From: Acidimicrobiia bacterium
GTDB lineage: Bacteria; Actinomycetota; Acidimicrobiia; Acidimicrobiales; CAIXPF01
NCBI GenBank assembly: GCA_947476745.1
Contig: CANJRG010000007.1
Coordinates: 62,001 to 126,000 of the forward strand
Direction: 5' to 3'
Length of the DNA: 64,000 bases
The notes beneath the pieces were generated by a model, which was given only the letters and a program-made list of their open reading frames with translations, ran no database searches and was not told where the DNA came from. Below are positions 43,540-53,521 of the stretch, piece by piece. Made by a program: the position numbers and the translations under genes. How positions within the stretch are numbered: position 1 is the stretch's first letter; each line of letters opens with the position of its first letter.

Positions 43540-45261
43540 TCAGCGCACGTCAGGGCCGCTGCGCAAAAGGGTCCCGCTGAGCGCGCCGGTGTGCTCCCCG
43601 GCCTCCATGAACACCTTGCCGTTGACCAACGTGTAGTCGTAGCCGGTGGCCTTCTGGATGAGCCGGCCGGCGCCGCCGGGGAAATCACGCACGTAGTCGG
43701 GCATGTGCAAGCGCATCCCGTCGAGGTCCAACACGTTCACGTCCGCATAGGCGCCGGGGGCGAGCACGCCGCGGTTGGCAATACCGAACAGTTCAGCGGT
43801 GTCGGAGGTGAGCCGCCGCACCGCGTCCTCGATCCCGAACACACCCCGCTCACGCACCCAGTGGGTGAGGAACCAGGTCGGCTGGCTGGCGTCCATGATC
43901 TGGCCCACGTGGGCACCGGAATCGGCAAGGCCCAAGACCACCATCGGGTCGGTCAGCATCTCCTCGACGGCGTCGAAGTCCGGGTTGAGCAGCGGGTGGT
44001 TGATGTATGCCGTGCCGTTGGAAGCCACCATGAGGTCCATATAGGCCTCGGCCAGGGTGACCCCCCGGGCGGCGGCGATCGCCGGCAGCGACTTGGCCGG
44101 ATCGGGCCGGTAGTCCGGATCGGGGCCCTCGAGCAGGTAGTGACGCTCGAGATCGGCCGCGAACGGCCCGTTCGCCTCGGCCTGGGCCACCAACTCCGCC
44201 CGGCGCACCGGGTCGGTGTACGCCGCGAGCTTGACCTCCAGCGGGAGGTCGCGCATGGCCTTCCACGCCGGGCTGCGATCGAACGGGCTGCGGATCTGCG
44301 CCCCGAACAGGATGCCGATCCCCCGTGCCGTGCTCTGGGGTCGCACGTTGGCCCCGGCCCGGTTCTGCTCGGCGGTGAACTCCATGATCCGGCGGTACTG
44401 CTCAGGCAGGTGCGGGAACTGGAAAAAGGCGAAGGTGAGCGGACGGCCGCTGGAACGGGACACCTCGCCCATCCACGCCACCTCGGCGCGAGCCTTGTTC
44501 CAGTTGGCGGCGTCGTCGGTCTCGAAGCGCGGTACGACCTCGAAGACGCCGCGGTTGTGGCGACGCAGCGGCTCCGCTAGGGCCAGCAACTCGTCGGGCA
44601 GGGCGAAGGTGCCCGGCACCGGGCGTCCGTCGGGGGTGCGATGACCCAGCACGCGGGACGTGGAGAACCCCAGCGCCCCGGCGGCGATGGCCTCCTCGAC
44701 GGTGCCGACCATCACCGCCAGCTCGTCGGCATCGGGATGAGCGTTGGCGTCGATCGACTTCTCGCCCATCGCATAGAACCGCACGGCGCAGTGACCGACC
44801 ATGCCGCCCACGTTGATGCCCTTGGGCATGGCGTCGAGGGCGCTGTAGTACTCGCCGTAGCTCTGCCAGTTCCAGTCCAGGCCGGACATGATGGAGGTAG
44901 CTGGGATGTCCTCCACCGACTCCATCAGCTTGGCCAGCAGCTCGTGGTCGGTGGGCTTGACCGGGGCGAAGGTGACACCACAGTTGCCCACCACCACCGA
45001 GGTGACACCGTGCCAGCACGACGAGCTGCACTTGGCGTCCCACGCCACCTGGGCGTCGAGGTGACTGTGGATGTCCACGAAGCCGGGGGTCACCAGTCGG
45101 CCGTCGGCGTTGATGGTGCGGGTGGCGCCACCGACGAGGCCTCCGGGCTCGGCAATCTCGGCAATGCGATCGCCCACGATTCCGACATCGGCACGCCGCG
45201 CCGGCGCGCCCGTACCGTCGACGACGGTGCCCCCACTGATGACGATGTCGTAGCTGGCCAT
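43540..45261 (-). CDS. N-acyl-D-amino-acid deacylase/D-aminoacylase family amidohydrolase
   Basis: A 573-residue metal-dependent amidohydrolase. Seen: DIVISGGTVVDGTGAPARRAD opening, metal-binding TPGFVDIHSHLDAQVAWD (His-x-His, about residue 65), VVVGNCGVTFAPVKP (Cys metal ligand, about 95), GLADSGAHVGQIMDAS (catalytic Asp/His region, about 440) and GAYADVNVLDLDGMRL. The family hydrolyses N-acyl-D-amino acids, but close actinobacterial relatives are often of unknown amide specificity. ATG at 45261 has GGGGGA upstream. It probably forms a transcription unit of its own, closed by the hairpin at 43488. Confidence 0.9.
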   Translation of the reverse strand: MASYDIVISGGTVVDGTGAPARRADVGIVGDRIAEIAEPGGLVGGATRTINADGRLVTPGFVDIHSHLDAQVAWDAKCSSSCWHGVTSVVVGNCGVTFAPVKPTDHELLAKLMESVEDIPATSIMSGLDWNWQSYGEYYSALDAMPKGINVGGMVGHCAVRFYAMGEKSIDANAHPDADELAVMVGTVEEAIAAGALGFSTSRVLGHRTPDGRPVPGTFALPDELLALAEPLRRHNRGVFEVVPRFETDDAANWNKARAEVAWMGEVSRSSGRPLTFAFFQFPHLPEQYRRIMEFTAEQNRAGANVRPQSTARGIGILFGAQIRSPFDRSPAWKAMRDLPLEVKLAAYTDPVRRAELVAQAEANGPFAADLERHYLLEGPDPDYRPDPAKSLPAIAAARGVTLAEAYMDLMVASNGTAYINHPLLNPDFDAVEEMLTDPMVVLGLADSGAHVGQIMDASQPTWFLTHWVRERGVFGIEDAVRRLTSDTAELFGIANRGVLAPGAYADVNVLDLDGMRLHMPDYVRDFPGGAGRLIQKATGYDYTLVNGKVFMEAGEHTGALSGTLLRSGPDVR

Positions 45262-45996
45262 GCTCAGGTCCCCCTGCTCCGCGAGGCCCGCGGCCTCACC
45301 CCCGACCATTGTCGCCTGTCGACAGGGCCGCGCCCAACCTCGCACACCGCCGGCCCCACGTGGCCGACCGGGCCCGGGTCCGACGCCACCTGATGCGGCC
45401 CTGGTCCGGCAAGGCCACCGGGCCCGCGACCCCACCGGGCGACCTCACCTGGCCGGGCGGACCCGCCGGGCGACCTCACCTGGCCGGGCGGCGACACCGG
45501 GCGCGGCGACACCAGGCGCGGCGACACCTGGCCGGGCGGACCCACCGGGCAAGCCGCATGGCAGCACCCCTCCACGGGAGCGAGTGCCGACCTCAAGCCC
45601 GTCGGAACGACCGACAACCCGTCCGAGTAGCAGAGGTAAGCCCCCGGCCACTGCGCGTGGTCGGACCGTGGCGGATTTGGCCGAACGATCGCGGCTAGAG
45701 GGCTCAAACTTCGACACAAGGTGGCCACAAGACCACCCAGAGTTGGAAATCGAGGTCGGAACCGGAGGACGCCCGGAAAGTTCCGCCACGGTCCTCGACC
45801 GGGCTGCCAAACACCGCCACTGCCACCACGGACAGCGGCTTTTCTCCACCCGGCCCAACCCACCCCGACCGGCCGAACCCACCAGGCCGAACCCACCAGG
45901 CCGAACCCACCAGGCCGAACCCACCAGGCCGAACCCGAATCGGACCCGGTCGGCCCGAACTGGCGGGTCGACTTGGGTGGGCGGACAACGATCAGG
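45262..45996. other. 735-base gap with tandem repeats and no credible gene
   Basis: Open frames here are repeat translations (Gly/Arg/Pro-rich) with no family resemblance. A 26-base unit occurs exactly at 45435 and 45466, with GGCGACACC-type echoes to about 45555. The 14-base unit GGCCGAACCCACCA is repeated exactly at 45871, 45885, 45899 and 45913 with a partial copy at 45927. The middle (about 45580-45840) is less repetitive; I see no RNA gene in it. Confidence 0.7.
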
Positions 45997-46836
45997 TCAG
46001 GCCAGCGCGGCGTAGGTGCCGGCGGCGTCCATCGCGGCGTGGACTCGTCCGAGGAGTTCGGCGAGGCGGGTTGCGCCCGCCTCGCCCACCGGCGACCACA
46101 TCGCGCTGCACAGGCGGTCGGTGTCGTCCTCGAGTCGCTCCCGGGCCGCGGTCCCGGCCGCAGTCATCGTCCCGGCGGCGTCGACCCACCCGCGCCCGGC
46201 GAGCTCAGTGATCGCCGCGGCCCACTGCGTCTCGTCCCACTGGCGCGTCGCCTGGGTGATCCCCAGAGGGAAGCGGCCGGTGCCGACCTGCAGCACCATG
46301 CACGGGCAGGGCCCGATGTCGTTGGCCACCAACAGCGCTATGTGCACATCACCACGCCACTCCCGCAGCACCGTGACCTGTTGCCACAGCGCGGCAAGCG
46401 GATCCTCCGGAAACACCAGGCCGGCGTTGGCGGCGCCGAGTGGCTTGCCGGCGAGGTCGAGGCCGGCGACCACCCGCTCGAGGATCGATCGTGCCTCGGC
46501 GATCTCTGCCACGGCGAGCAGGCCGGGCGCCCCGATCACACGCTCGAGCGCCCGGGACGCGGCCCGGAATCGGGCGGCCTGCCACTGGTCGGGACCGGCC
46601 GCGGCCCACATCCCGGGCATCGCCGCCGACACCGCCGCCGGGCTGAAGTTGTAGAAGGTGGCCAGCACCACCTCGTCGGGAACGGTACCAAGTGGCGCAG
46701 CCCGCGAGGCGAAGTACGGGCCCCGGCCGCTCACCCCGAACGTCGCGTACTCCTCGGCGGCCTCCGGCACGAAGTAGATGAAGCGGTGCGCCAGGTTGAT
46801 GGCCATGTGCACGTCGTGGACGACCGATCGATCCAT
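45997..46836 (-). CDS. SCO6745 family protein
   Basis: A 279-residue protein matching the actinobacterial SCO6745 family: an opening on INLAHRFIYFVPEAAEEY, the FGVSGRGPYFASRAAPLGTV block (about residues 33-52), ATFYNFSPAAV, and a C-terminal winged-helix-like part (QWAAAITELAGRGWVDAAGTMTAAG, then LEDDTDRL). It is probably cytosolic. The role is unknown; the C-terminal half resembles MarR-type DNA-binding helices, so a regulatory function is possible. ATG at 46836 is chosen; the longer frame overlaps the NUDIX promoter. It is divergent from the NUDIX gene. Confidence 0.85.
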   Translation of the reverse strand: MDRSVVHDVHMAINLAHRFIYFVPEAAEEYATFGVSGRGPYFASRAAPLGTVPDEVVLATFYNFSPAAVSAAMPGMWAAAGPDQWQAARFRAASRALERVIGAPGLLAVAEIAEARSILERVVAGLDLAGKPLGAANAGLVFPEDPLAALWQQVTVLREWRGDVHIALLVANDIGPCPCMVLQVGTGRFPLGITQATRQWDETQWAAAITELAGRGWVDAAGTMTAAGTAARERLEDDTDRLCSAMWSPVGEAGATRLAELLGRVHAAMDAAGTYAALA

Positions 46837-46899
46837 GGCCCGACAGTAGCCGTGACCGTCGTCGTCACGTCCGCCCGCCCGGCGTGCGAGACTGACCCC

Positions 46900-47373
46900 G
46901 TGGCACTTCGTGACGGAGACGGATGGGTGTCCTGCATGTGCGGACGACCGCACTGGGGACTGTACGGCGCGGCGGGTCTGCTACTGATTCGTCAGCAGGG
47001 CGAGGTGGCTGAGGTGCTGCTGCAACTGCGGGCTGCATGGACCCACGGCGGCGGTACTTGGGCCCTGCCTGGCGGTGCGCTCGACTCCCACGAGGACTCC
47101 GTCACCGGCGCCGCCCGCGAGGCGTGGGAAGAGGTCGGGGTCCACCCCAGCGTGTTGGAGGTCAAGGGGATCTTCAGCGACGACCACGGGAACTGGCGCT
47201 ACGACACAGTGATCGCCCACTGCAACAGCGAGGTCAACGCGTTCGAGGCGAACGCCGAGAGCGAGGAGATCCGTTGGGTCTCTGTCCACTCCGTGACCGA
47301 CTACGACCTGCACCCCGGCCTCGCCGCCTCATGGGGGGAGATCCTCCCCCGCGTACTCGGCACCCTGGCCTGA
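46900..47373 (+). CDS. NUDIX hydrolase
   Basis: A 157-residue protein with a complete Nudix box, GGALDSHEDSVTGAAREAWEEVG (G-x5-E-x7-R-E-x2-E-E-x-G, about residues 59-81), in an otherwise typical fold (GLYGAAGLLLIRQQG, WALPGG, RYDTVIAHC, EIRWVSV). It hydrolyses a nucleoside diphosphate linked to another group; the substrate cannot be told. A 15-residue Cys-containing N-terminal segment (WVSCMCGRPHWG) is a small addition. GTG start; 64 bases separate it from the divergent SCO6745-type gene. Confidence 0.9.
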   Translation: MALRDGDGWVSCMCGRPHWGLYGAAGLLLIRQQGEVAEVLLQLRAAWTHGGGTWALPGGALDSHEDSVTGAAREAWEEVGVHPSVLEVKGIFSDDHGNWRYDTVIAHCNSEVNAFEANAESEEIRWVSVHSVTDYDLHPGLAASWGEILPRVLGTLA

Positions 47374-47533
47374 CCGCGACCCGGCCTGACCGCGACGGCC
47401 ACCGCGACCCGACCGGGACCCGACGGCGACCCGGCCCACCGCCACCCGACGGCGACCCGGCCCACCGCGACCCGAAGCACCCGACCGGGACCCCACCGCG
47501 ACCCAAAGCACCCGATCGCGACCCGGCCGGCGC
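47374..47533. repeat. Degenerate GCGACCCGGCC repeats between NUDIX and amidase genes
   Basis: The 160-base gap between two convergent stops is nearly all variants of CCGCGACCCG-type units, including a 23-base unit that occurs twice near 47424 and 47447. No clear terminator stands out. Confidence 0.75.
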
Positions 47534-49000
47534 TCAGCGGGCGAGGTGGGCCATGGGTGGCGCCTGGTAGCCGCCAGTGAGCTCCTCCACGAAGCGGGCG
47601 AAGCGAAGCGACGTCCGATCCTCGAGGAACGGCGCCACGATCTGGATACCGACCGGTAGGCCATCGGGGGTCAGACCGACCGGTACGACGGTGGCGGGCA
47701 GGTGGACGAACCCGATGAACGACGTCCATGCCAGCACATCGGCGTAAGGCCGATCGACCCCGTCGATGAGCAGCGTACGGCTGTAGAGGCTGCCGTGCTG
47801 AGTGTGGGGGAATGCCGCCATCGCCGCCACCGGGCACAGCAGCACGTCGTAACGGGTGAAGAAGTCGGCCCAACGGCGGCGCAGATGCTGACGGCGTTCG
47901 TCGAGCAGCAGCCAGTCGCGGTGGCTGATCACCGAGGCCCGGGCGCGCATGGCCATGGTCGGGTCGGTGTCTGTCGAAGCGGCCAGCGTCTGGAGCCTGT
48001 CCCATTCCTCGTCGGTACGGGCCGGGCTGGTCGCGGCCGAGATCAGCGGCACACCGACGTCCCACACCTCACGCAGCGCGACCTCCGGCCGGGCGGACCG
48101 GTCGATCGACGCGCCCGATGCCACGAGCCCATCGACTGCGGCTTCCAGCAGCGCCTGCACGTCAGCGGCGACCGGGCAGCTGATGTCGTCGAGCCATGCC
48201 GCGACCCGGAAGTCAGCCAGCCGTTCCTGACGCGGCGCGGGCAGATCGAGTTTCCAGCCGACGGCTCGGTCTGCGGTGGGTCCGGATAGCACGTCGAAGA
48301 CCAGCGACAGGTCGGCTACGGAACGGGCGATCGGGCCGAACACGTTGACGTCGGCCTCGCTGAACCCGCCGGTGGTGTGGTCGAGGTAACCGAGCTGCGG
48401 CACCACGCCAAAGCTGGGCTTGTGGCCACATACCCCGGCGAAGTGCGACGGCAGACGCACCGAACCGCCGATGTCGGTGCCGATCTCGAAGCTGGTGAGC
48501 CCGGCAGATACCGCTGCCGAGGCACCGCCGCTGGACCCGCCGGGCCCGCGGGTGAGATCCCACGGGTTGTTGGTGGTGCCGAACATGGTGTTGAAGGCCT
48601 GGGCATCGCCCGACCAGCGCGGCAGGTTCGTCTTCCCGAACACGATGGCACCGGCCCGGCGCACCGCGGCAACCACCGGCGCATCCTCGGTCGGTACGTG
48701 ATCCGCGAGCTCGACGGCGCCGCCGGTGCTGCGCATCCCCTTGGTGGCGATGGCGTCCTTGACCGTCAGCGGCAGACCGTGCAACGGCCCGGTCGGCCCT
48801 CCGGCGGCGAAGGCCGTGTCGGCCGCGTCGGCGGCATCAGCGGCTGCGTCGACATCGAGGGTGATCACCGCGTTGACGGCCGGGTTGAGCCGTTCCACCC
48901 GTTCGAGATAGTGCGTCAGCAGCTCGCGGCTGGACAGGCGGCCGGCGGCCACCTCGGCGGCGAGCTCCGTGGCGGAGGACAGGCCGAGATCGAGATCCAT
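47534..49000 (-). CDS. Amidase signature family enzyme
   Basis: A 488-residue amidase with the Ser-cisSer-Lys triad in place: Lys in GLPLTVKDAIATKGM (about residue 80), cis-Ser in GPGGSSGGASAAVSAG (about 155), nucleophile Ser in GTDIGGSVRLPSHFAGVCGHKPS (about 178). It hydrolyses an amide bond, probably of a small carboxamide. ATG at 49000 follows AGAGGAG. A second amidase lies at 50151-51623 on the other strand and a dehalogenase-like hydrolase between them, so the three may form a scavenging neighbourhood. Substrate unknown; GatA function is unlikely because gatB and gatC are absent nearby. Confidence 0.92.
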   Translation of the reverse strand: MDLDLGLSSATELAAEVAAGRLSSRELLTHYLERVERLNPAVNAVITLDVDAAADAADAADTAFAAGGPTGPLHGLPLTVKDAIATKGMRSTGGAVELADHVPTEDAPVVAAVRRAGAIVFGKTNLPRWSGDAQAFNTMFGTTNNPWDLTRGPGGSSGGASAAVSAGLTSFEIGTDIGGSVRLPSHFAGVCGHKPSFGVVPQLGYLDHTTGGFSEADVNVFGPIARSVADLSLVFDVLSGPTADRAVGWKLDLPAPRQERLADFRVAAWLDDISCPVAADVQALLEAAVDGLVASGASIDRSARPEVALREVWDVGVPLISAATSPARTDEEWDRLQTLAASTDTDPTMAMRARASVISHRDWLLLDERRQHLRRRWADFFTRYDVLLCPVAAMAAFPHTQHGSLYSRTLLIDGVDRPYADVLAWTSFIGFVHLPATVVPVGLTPDGLPVGIQIVAPFLEDRTSLRFARFVEELTGGYQAPPMAHLAR

Positions 49001-49166
49001 GGGTGCTCCTCTGGGTCGGTACAGGTGGGGACCGGGGGTAGGGGTGGACGGAGTGCATCGGGTGAACCGGGCGGGCCGGCTGGTACGGAACCGGCAGGCA
49101 CGGGAAACCGACTTGTCCGACAGAGACGGCCGATCGGGTGGGCGGGGCAGCACTGGACGGCGAGGG

Positions 49167-50015
49167 TCAGCCGGCCAGGAACGTCACCAGCGCTGCAAGG
49201 GTCTCGGCCGGGGCTTCCTCGGCCAGGAAGTGGCCGCAGGGCAGGGACTGGCCGCGCAGGTCATCGGCCCAAAGCTCCCACACCGGCAGCGGGGAGGGCC
49301 GCTTGCCCGTGGGGTCGCCCCACAGCACCAGGGTCGGGCAGGCGATGCGTCGGCCGGCGTCGCGGTCGGCCCGGTCGAGCTCCACGTCGATGGTGGCGCC
49401 GGCTCTGTAGTCGTCGCAGCTGGCCCGCACGGCCTCGTCGGTGAACGCCGCCACGTAGTGCTCGAGGTTCGGCAGCGGGTTAGCCGCCCACTTCCCGCAC
49501 ATGGTCCGCAGGAAGTAGCCGGGATCGGCGCCGATGAGGCGCTCGGGGAAGGGCGAGGGCTGGGCCAGAAACGACCAGTGGAAGCCGCCCACGGTGGCGG
49601 TGCCCTTCATCGAGTCCCACTGATCGAGGGTGGGCACGATGTCAAGCGTGGCGAGCCGGGTGACGACCCCGGGGTGATCCAGCGCCATGCGGTAGGACAC
49701 CCGGCCTCCACGGTCGTGGCCGACCACGGCGAATCGCCCGTGGCCGAGCGTGGCCATCACCTCGACCAGCTCGGCGGCCACGACCCGCTTGCTGTAGTTG
49801 ACCGACCTCTCGCCCGCCGGCGGCTTGTGGCTGGCGCCGTACCCGCGCACGTCGGGGCACACCACCGTATGGCCGGCGGCGACCAACCCCGGGGCCACCG
49901 CGGACCACATGAGGTGGGTCTGCGGGTAGCCGTGCAACAGCAGCACCGGTGGCCCACTCCCGGCGTGGCGCAGGTGGACTCCGGCGATCTCGGCGGTCTC
50001 GAACCCTTTGAACAT
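49167..50015 (-). CDS. Alpha/beta hydrolase, haloacetate dehalogenase/epoxide hydrolase-like
   Basis: A 282-residue alpha/beta-hydrolase. Oxyanion VLLLHGYPQTHLMWS (about residue 25), VVCPDVRGYGASHKPP, nucleophile Asp in AVVGHDRGGRVSYRMALDHP (about 98), FHWSFLAQPSPFPERLIGADP, and the base His in LPCGHFLAEEAP near the C-terminus. The Asp nucleophile with the HWSFLAQPSPFPERLI cap segment is typical of fluoroacetate/haloacetate dehalogenases; epoxide hydrolases are the nearest alternative. ATG at 50015 with weak ribosome-binding site. Divergent from the second amidase. Confidence 0.86.
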   Translation of the reverse strand: MFKGFETAEIAGVHLRHAGSGPPVLLLHGYPQTHLMWSAVAPGLVAAGHTVVCPDVRGYGASHKPPAGERSVNYSKRVVAAELVEVMATLGHGRFAVVGHDRGGRVSYRMALDHPGVVTRLATLDIVPTLDQWDSMKGTATVGGFHWSFLAQPSPFPERLIGADPGYFLRTMCGKWAANPLPNLEHYVAAFTDEAVRASCDDYRAGATIDVELDRADRDAGRRIACPTLVLWGDPTGKRPSPLPVWELWADDLRGQSLPCGHFLAEEAPAETLAALVTFLAG

Positions 50016-50150
50016 TCTCAACACGCCTTTCGCTCGATCCACCCGCACCCTACTGGCAGCCTTCCCTCCGCCGGGCCACGATCGCAGCCGGACCGGACCC
50101 GTGGCCAGGGCTACGGTGAGCGACACCGCCACCGCGAGGAACGAGGAAGC

Positions 50151-51623
50151 ATGCGGCTCGACGAATACGCCGGTTACGACGCCGTGGGGCTGGCCCACCT
50201 GGTGCGCACGGGCGAGGTCAGCGCCGCCGAGCTCACCGAGCTGGCCATCGCCGGCGCCGCAGCCGTCGACCCGCAGCTCAACGCCCTCGTCGAGCTCTAC
50301 GACGACGCCCGCGACCGGGCCCGTGGGGCTGATGCCGTGCCGACGGGCCCGCTGGCCGGGGTCCCCATGGTCCGCAAGGACATCGGCGCCCCCGAGGCGG
50401 GCAAGCGCACCGAGCTGGGCAGCCGGCTGGCCGAAGGCCTCGTCACCCACCGCGACAGCCACCTGACCGCGGCGTTCAAGGAAGCCGGCCTCGTCATCAT
50501 CGGGCGGTCGGCCACCTCGGAGTTCGGCTGCTACGGCACGGTCGAGACAGCGCTGCGCGGTACGACGAACAACCCGTGGAAGCCGGGCCACACCTCCGGC
50601 GGGTCCTCCGGCGGCTCGGCTGCGCTGGTCGCCGCCGGGGTGGTGCCGATCGGGCACGCCAACGACGGTGCCGGCTCCATCCGCATCCCGGCGAGCTGCT
50701 GCGGCCTGGTAGGGCTCAAGCCGTCACGCGGCCGCGTGTCGGCCGGACCGGGGGCCGGTGAACCGAACTTCGGTGGATCGGTCCAGCTCGTGGTGACCCG
50801 CACGCTGGCCGACACCGCGACCGTGCTCGACGCCGTCGGTGGCCCGCGTCCGGGCGACCCGTTCGTCATCCCCGGCCCCGACCGGCTCTATGCAGCGATC
50901 GCCGCGTCAGCCGCAGCCGGCGACGCCGGCCCGCTGCGCATCGGCCTGACCACCGCCCCGTGGGGCCCGGGTGTGGTCCATCCCGAGGTCGCCGCTGCGG
51001 TACGGGCCACCGGCGAGGCCCTCGAGGCGCTCGGCCATCACGTGCAGGAGGCCGCCTTCCCGTTCGACTTCGAGCAGTTCGAGCACCCGTTCATGGACCT
51101 GTGGGCGCTCGGTACTGCGGGCCCGGTCGTCGGGATCGGCGAGCGGATGCACCGGCCGCTGAGCGAGGAGTTCCTCGAGCCGGTGACCCTGGCGTGGCTG
51201 GAGCACTACCACCGGCTCACCGCGGGCGACATCCCCCACGCCCTCGACCAGGTGAACCGCATGGCCCGCCGGTCCGGCGTCTTCTTCGCCGAGTACGACC
51301 TGCTGCTCACCCCGACCCTGGCCCAGCCACCTGTACCATTCGGTATGGTGAACGGGACCCGGACCGACCTCGATGCTGCCGGCAACGCCCGAGCACTGCT
51401 CGAGTTCAACCCGTACTGCCCGCTGTTCAACCTGACCGGGCAACCCGCGCTGACCCTGCCCCTGGCCCAGTCCACCGACGGCCTGCCCATCGGCGTCCAA
51501 CTCGTGGCTCGTCACGCCGAGGAAGCCGCCCTGGTAGCCGTTGGGGCGCAGCTCGAGCAGGCCCTGCCATGGGCCGCACGACGGCCGGCCGTGCACGTGG
51601 CCGGGGCAGTGCCCGGCCGCTGA
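50151..51623 (+). CDS. Amidase signature family enzyme
   Basis: A 490-residue amidase. Lys in LAGVPMVRKDIGAPEAGK (about residue 77), cis-Ser and Ser in GHTSGGSSGGSAALVAAG (about 148) and HANDGAGSIRIPASCCGLVGLKPSRG (about 172, nucleophile Ser). A family usually acting on aryl or aliphatic amides, 6-aminohexanoate cyclic dimer or urethanes. GAGGAAG precedes the ATG. Opposite in orientation to the other amidase gene; only moderately similar to it by eye. Confidence 0.92.
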   Translation: MRLDEYAGYDAVGLAHLVRTGEVSAAELTELAIAGAAAVDPQLNALVELYDDARDRARGADAVPTGPLAGVPMVRKDIGAPEAGKRTELGSRLAEGLVTHRDSHLTAAFKEAGLVIIGRSATSEFGCYGTVETALRGTTNNPWKPGHTSGGSSGGSAALVAAGVVPIGHANDGAGSIRIPASCCGLVGLKPSRGRVSAGPGAGEPNFGGSVQLVVTRTLADTATVLDAVGGPRPGDPFVIPGPDRLYAAIAASAAAGDAGPLRIGLTTAPWGPGVVHPEVAAAVRATGEALEALGHHVQEAAFPFDFEQFEHPFMDLWALGTAGPVVGIGERMHRPLSEEFLEPVTLAWLEHYHRLTAGDIPHALDQVNRMARRSGVFFAEYDLLLTPTLAQPPVPFGMVNGTRTDLDAAGNARALLEFNPYCPLFNLTGQPALTLPLAQSTDGLPIGVQLVARHAEEAALVAVGAQLEQALPWAARRPAVHVAGAVPGR

Positions 51624-51662
51624 TCGCTCCGGATCCGCCGTCGAACTCCCGGACGACGTCGC

Positions 51663-53405
51663 TCAGCAGCCGGGCAGGCGGAACGAGGCGATCCGTGTCT
51701 GCCAGCCGGCGGCGGACGCCCGCTGGCCACCCGCGGTGTAGTACTGGTTGACATACCAGAAGGTACAGTCGTCCACCGGGTCGACGTTCATGGACGTGTA
51801 GTCGCCCCACCGCGAGCTCAGGCTGCGCTGCACCCCGGTCCCGTGGACGATGACCCGTTCCCGTTGCGGCAGGGTGCCGAGCGGATCCCCGGCCAGACGG
51901 GCCACGTAACGAATGCCGGGATACGTGTCGAAGCCGTTGACCACGCTGAACCCGAGTGAGGCGTTGCCCGCCTTGTCCTGGGCGATGGAGCCCATCCACC
52001 GGTGGGTGGCGTCGAAGGGGGCGTAGGTTCCCTGCTGGTGGACCCGGTAGCCGCCGGGACCGCGGCGGATCTCGTACCAGCGCAGGCCGGCGATGCCGGA
52101 CCGGGCCTGCACCGACTGCGTCGTCACCATCGAGTCGTAGCCGGAGAAGCGCCGATAGGCCAGGCGCCACAGCGGCCGCTGCCGGTAGGACTGGATGTCG
52201 AGGTAGCGGTCACGGCTGAGGCCCGGCTGCGCCAGGCAGTCACGGGGGCCCGGCGAACACGGGAACATCGAGTCGAACGGCGCCACCGGCAGCTGCGCTG
52301 CCAACCGCAGCGACGGCCGGACCGAGCCCGACCAGGACACCGAGAGCTCCCACACGTTGAGGGCATCGATGGTTGCACCCAAGCCCGCGCCGTCGTCCTG
52401 GGTGCCCACCAGCGGGATGGCCCGACCGGCCACCGGCCACCGGGTCCCGTCGACGTCGGCGGGTAGCAACCCGTCGCCCACCAACGGGGTCAGGGCCGGG
52501 TTGGTGGCGTCGAGATACCAGCCGACGCCACGGACCCTGGCGCGGCCGGCCAGCATCCGGTCCAGCTCGAGGGCGTACACGCCCACTCCTTCGCCACCGT
52601 CGAGGGGGAACTCACGGGTGGTCACCACCAGCGTGTCGTTCCAGACGCCGTATTTCGGGTAGTCGGGGAAGTTCGCGCCGGTGCTGAACGCATACCGGTA
52701 GTAGCCGCCGGTCGGATCGCCGGTTGCCGACACGGCCAGACAGATCGCGTTGTCGCCGAAGCCACCCAACCCCAGCTGGGTGAGGATCCATCGGTCGTGC
52801 TGCCCGTCGTAGAGCACGACCGGATCGCCGTTGGGGTCACGGCACGCCTCGACGCCGAAGCCCTCCCACAGACGGTCCAGGCCGAGCGGGCCGAGGATGC
52901 GTTCGCCCGACTTGGTGTAGACGGCCAACACCAGGTTGACCATCTGCACGTAGTGGTTCGGCCCGACGTCACCGACCGGGTCGGCGGGACTCACCCGGTA
53001 GCCGACCACCCGCTCGTTGTCGCCGCTGGAGAGGCCCTCGAAGGTGCTCGGGACCGGCCCGACCGGCAACCGGACGGGTGCCGCAGCGTCGATCGTTTCG
53101 GCCGGGGAGACCGGTTCGTCCGGCTCGTCCTCGACGGCGGGGCGCTCGCCGCCAGCGACCACCCGCAGCGGCGACCGCAGCATCGCGGCGCCGGCCGCGG
53201 GCGAGGACCCCGCCGCGGCAAGTTCCCGAACCGACACCGACCGGTCGGCTGCGGTCACCGGCAACACCCGGGGCGATCCTGCGGAGAGCCCGGCGGCCTC
53301 CACCGGCGCATCGGGCAGAGCCAACACGCCGAGCACCGCGGCCAGCGCGAGCACGACGGCTCCGGCCCCGCGACGCGACGCGCCCAACGACCGGATTGTT
53401 CCCAC
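51663..53405 (-). CDS. Large secreted protein of unknown function
   Basis: About 580 residues from the GTG at 53405 (an ATG at 53477 is the alternative). The N-terminus has a basic patch, then AVVLALAAVLGVLALPDAP, a probable Sec signal peptide. A low-complexity segment follows (to about residue 130), then a globular region with YRVSPADPVGDVGPNHYVQM, VLYDGQHDRWILTQLGLGG, YPKYGVWNDTLVVTTREF, SRDRYLDIQSYRQRPLWRLAYR, HRWMGSIAQDKAGNASLGFS and WGDYTSMNVDPVDDCTFW. The repeated beta-strand pattern suggests a beta-propeller-type exoprotein. No catalytic motif was recognised. Confidence 0.8.
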   Translation of the reverse strand: MGTIRSLGASRRGAGAVVLALAAVLGVLALPDAPVEAAGLSAGSPRVLPVTAADRSVSVRELAAAGSSPAAGAAMLRSPLRVVAGGERPAVEDEPDEPVSPAETIDAAAPVRLPVGPVPSTFEGLSSGDNERVVGYRVSPADPVGDVGPNHYVQMVNLVLAVYTKSGERILGPLGLDRLWEGFGVEACRDPNGDPVVLYDGQHDRWILTQLGLGGFGDNAICLAVSATGDPTGGYYRYAFSTGANFPDYPKYGVWNDTLVVTTREFPLDGGEGVGVYALELDRMLAGRARVRGVGWYLDATNPALTPLVGDGLLPADVDGTRWPVAGRAIPLVGTQDDGAGLGATIDALNVWELSVSWSGSVRPSLRLAAQLPVAPFDSMFPCSPGPRDCLAQPGLSRDRYLDIQSYRQRPLWRLAYRRFSGYDSMVTTQSVQARSGIAGLRWYEIRRGPGGYRVHQQGTYAPFDATHRWMGSIAQDKAGNASLGFSVVNGFDTYPGIRYVARLAGDPLGTLPQRERVIVHGTGVQRSLSSRWGDYTSMNVDPVDDCTFWYVNQYYTAGGQRASAAGWQTRIASFRLPGC

Positions 53406-53521
53406 CGTTCCGCCCTTCGCCGAGCCGATCACGCCACCTACTGCGGGAATCGACCTTCCCGACGGTAGTGCCGGCAACCGCGGCGGCGGTGGATGTCTCC
53501 GGCGGACGAGTTCGCCTCCCG

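Noticed and set aside
45264..45896. A 210-codon minus-strand frame in the intergenic repeat region
   Set aside because: It is made largely of repeat translation and resembles no family.
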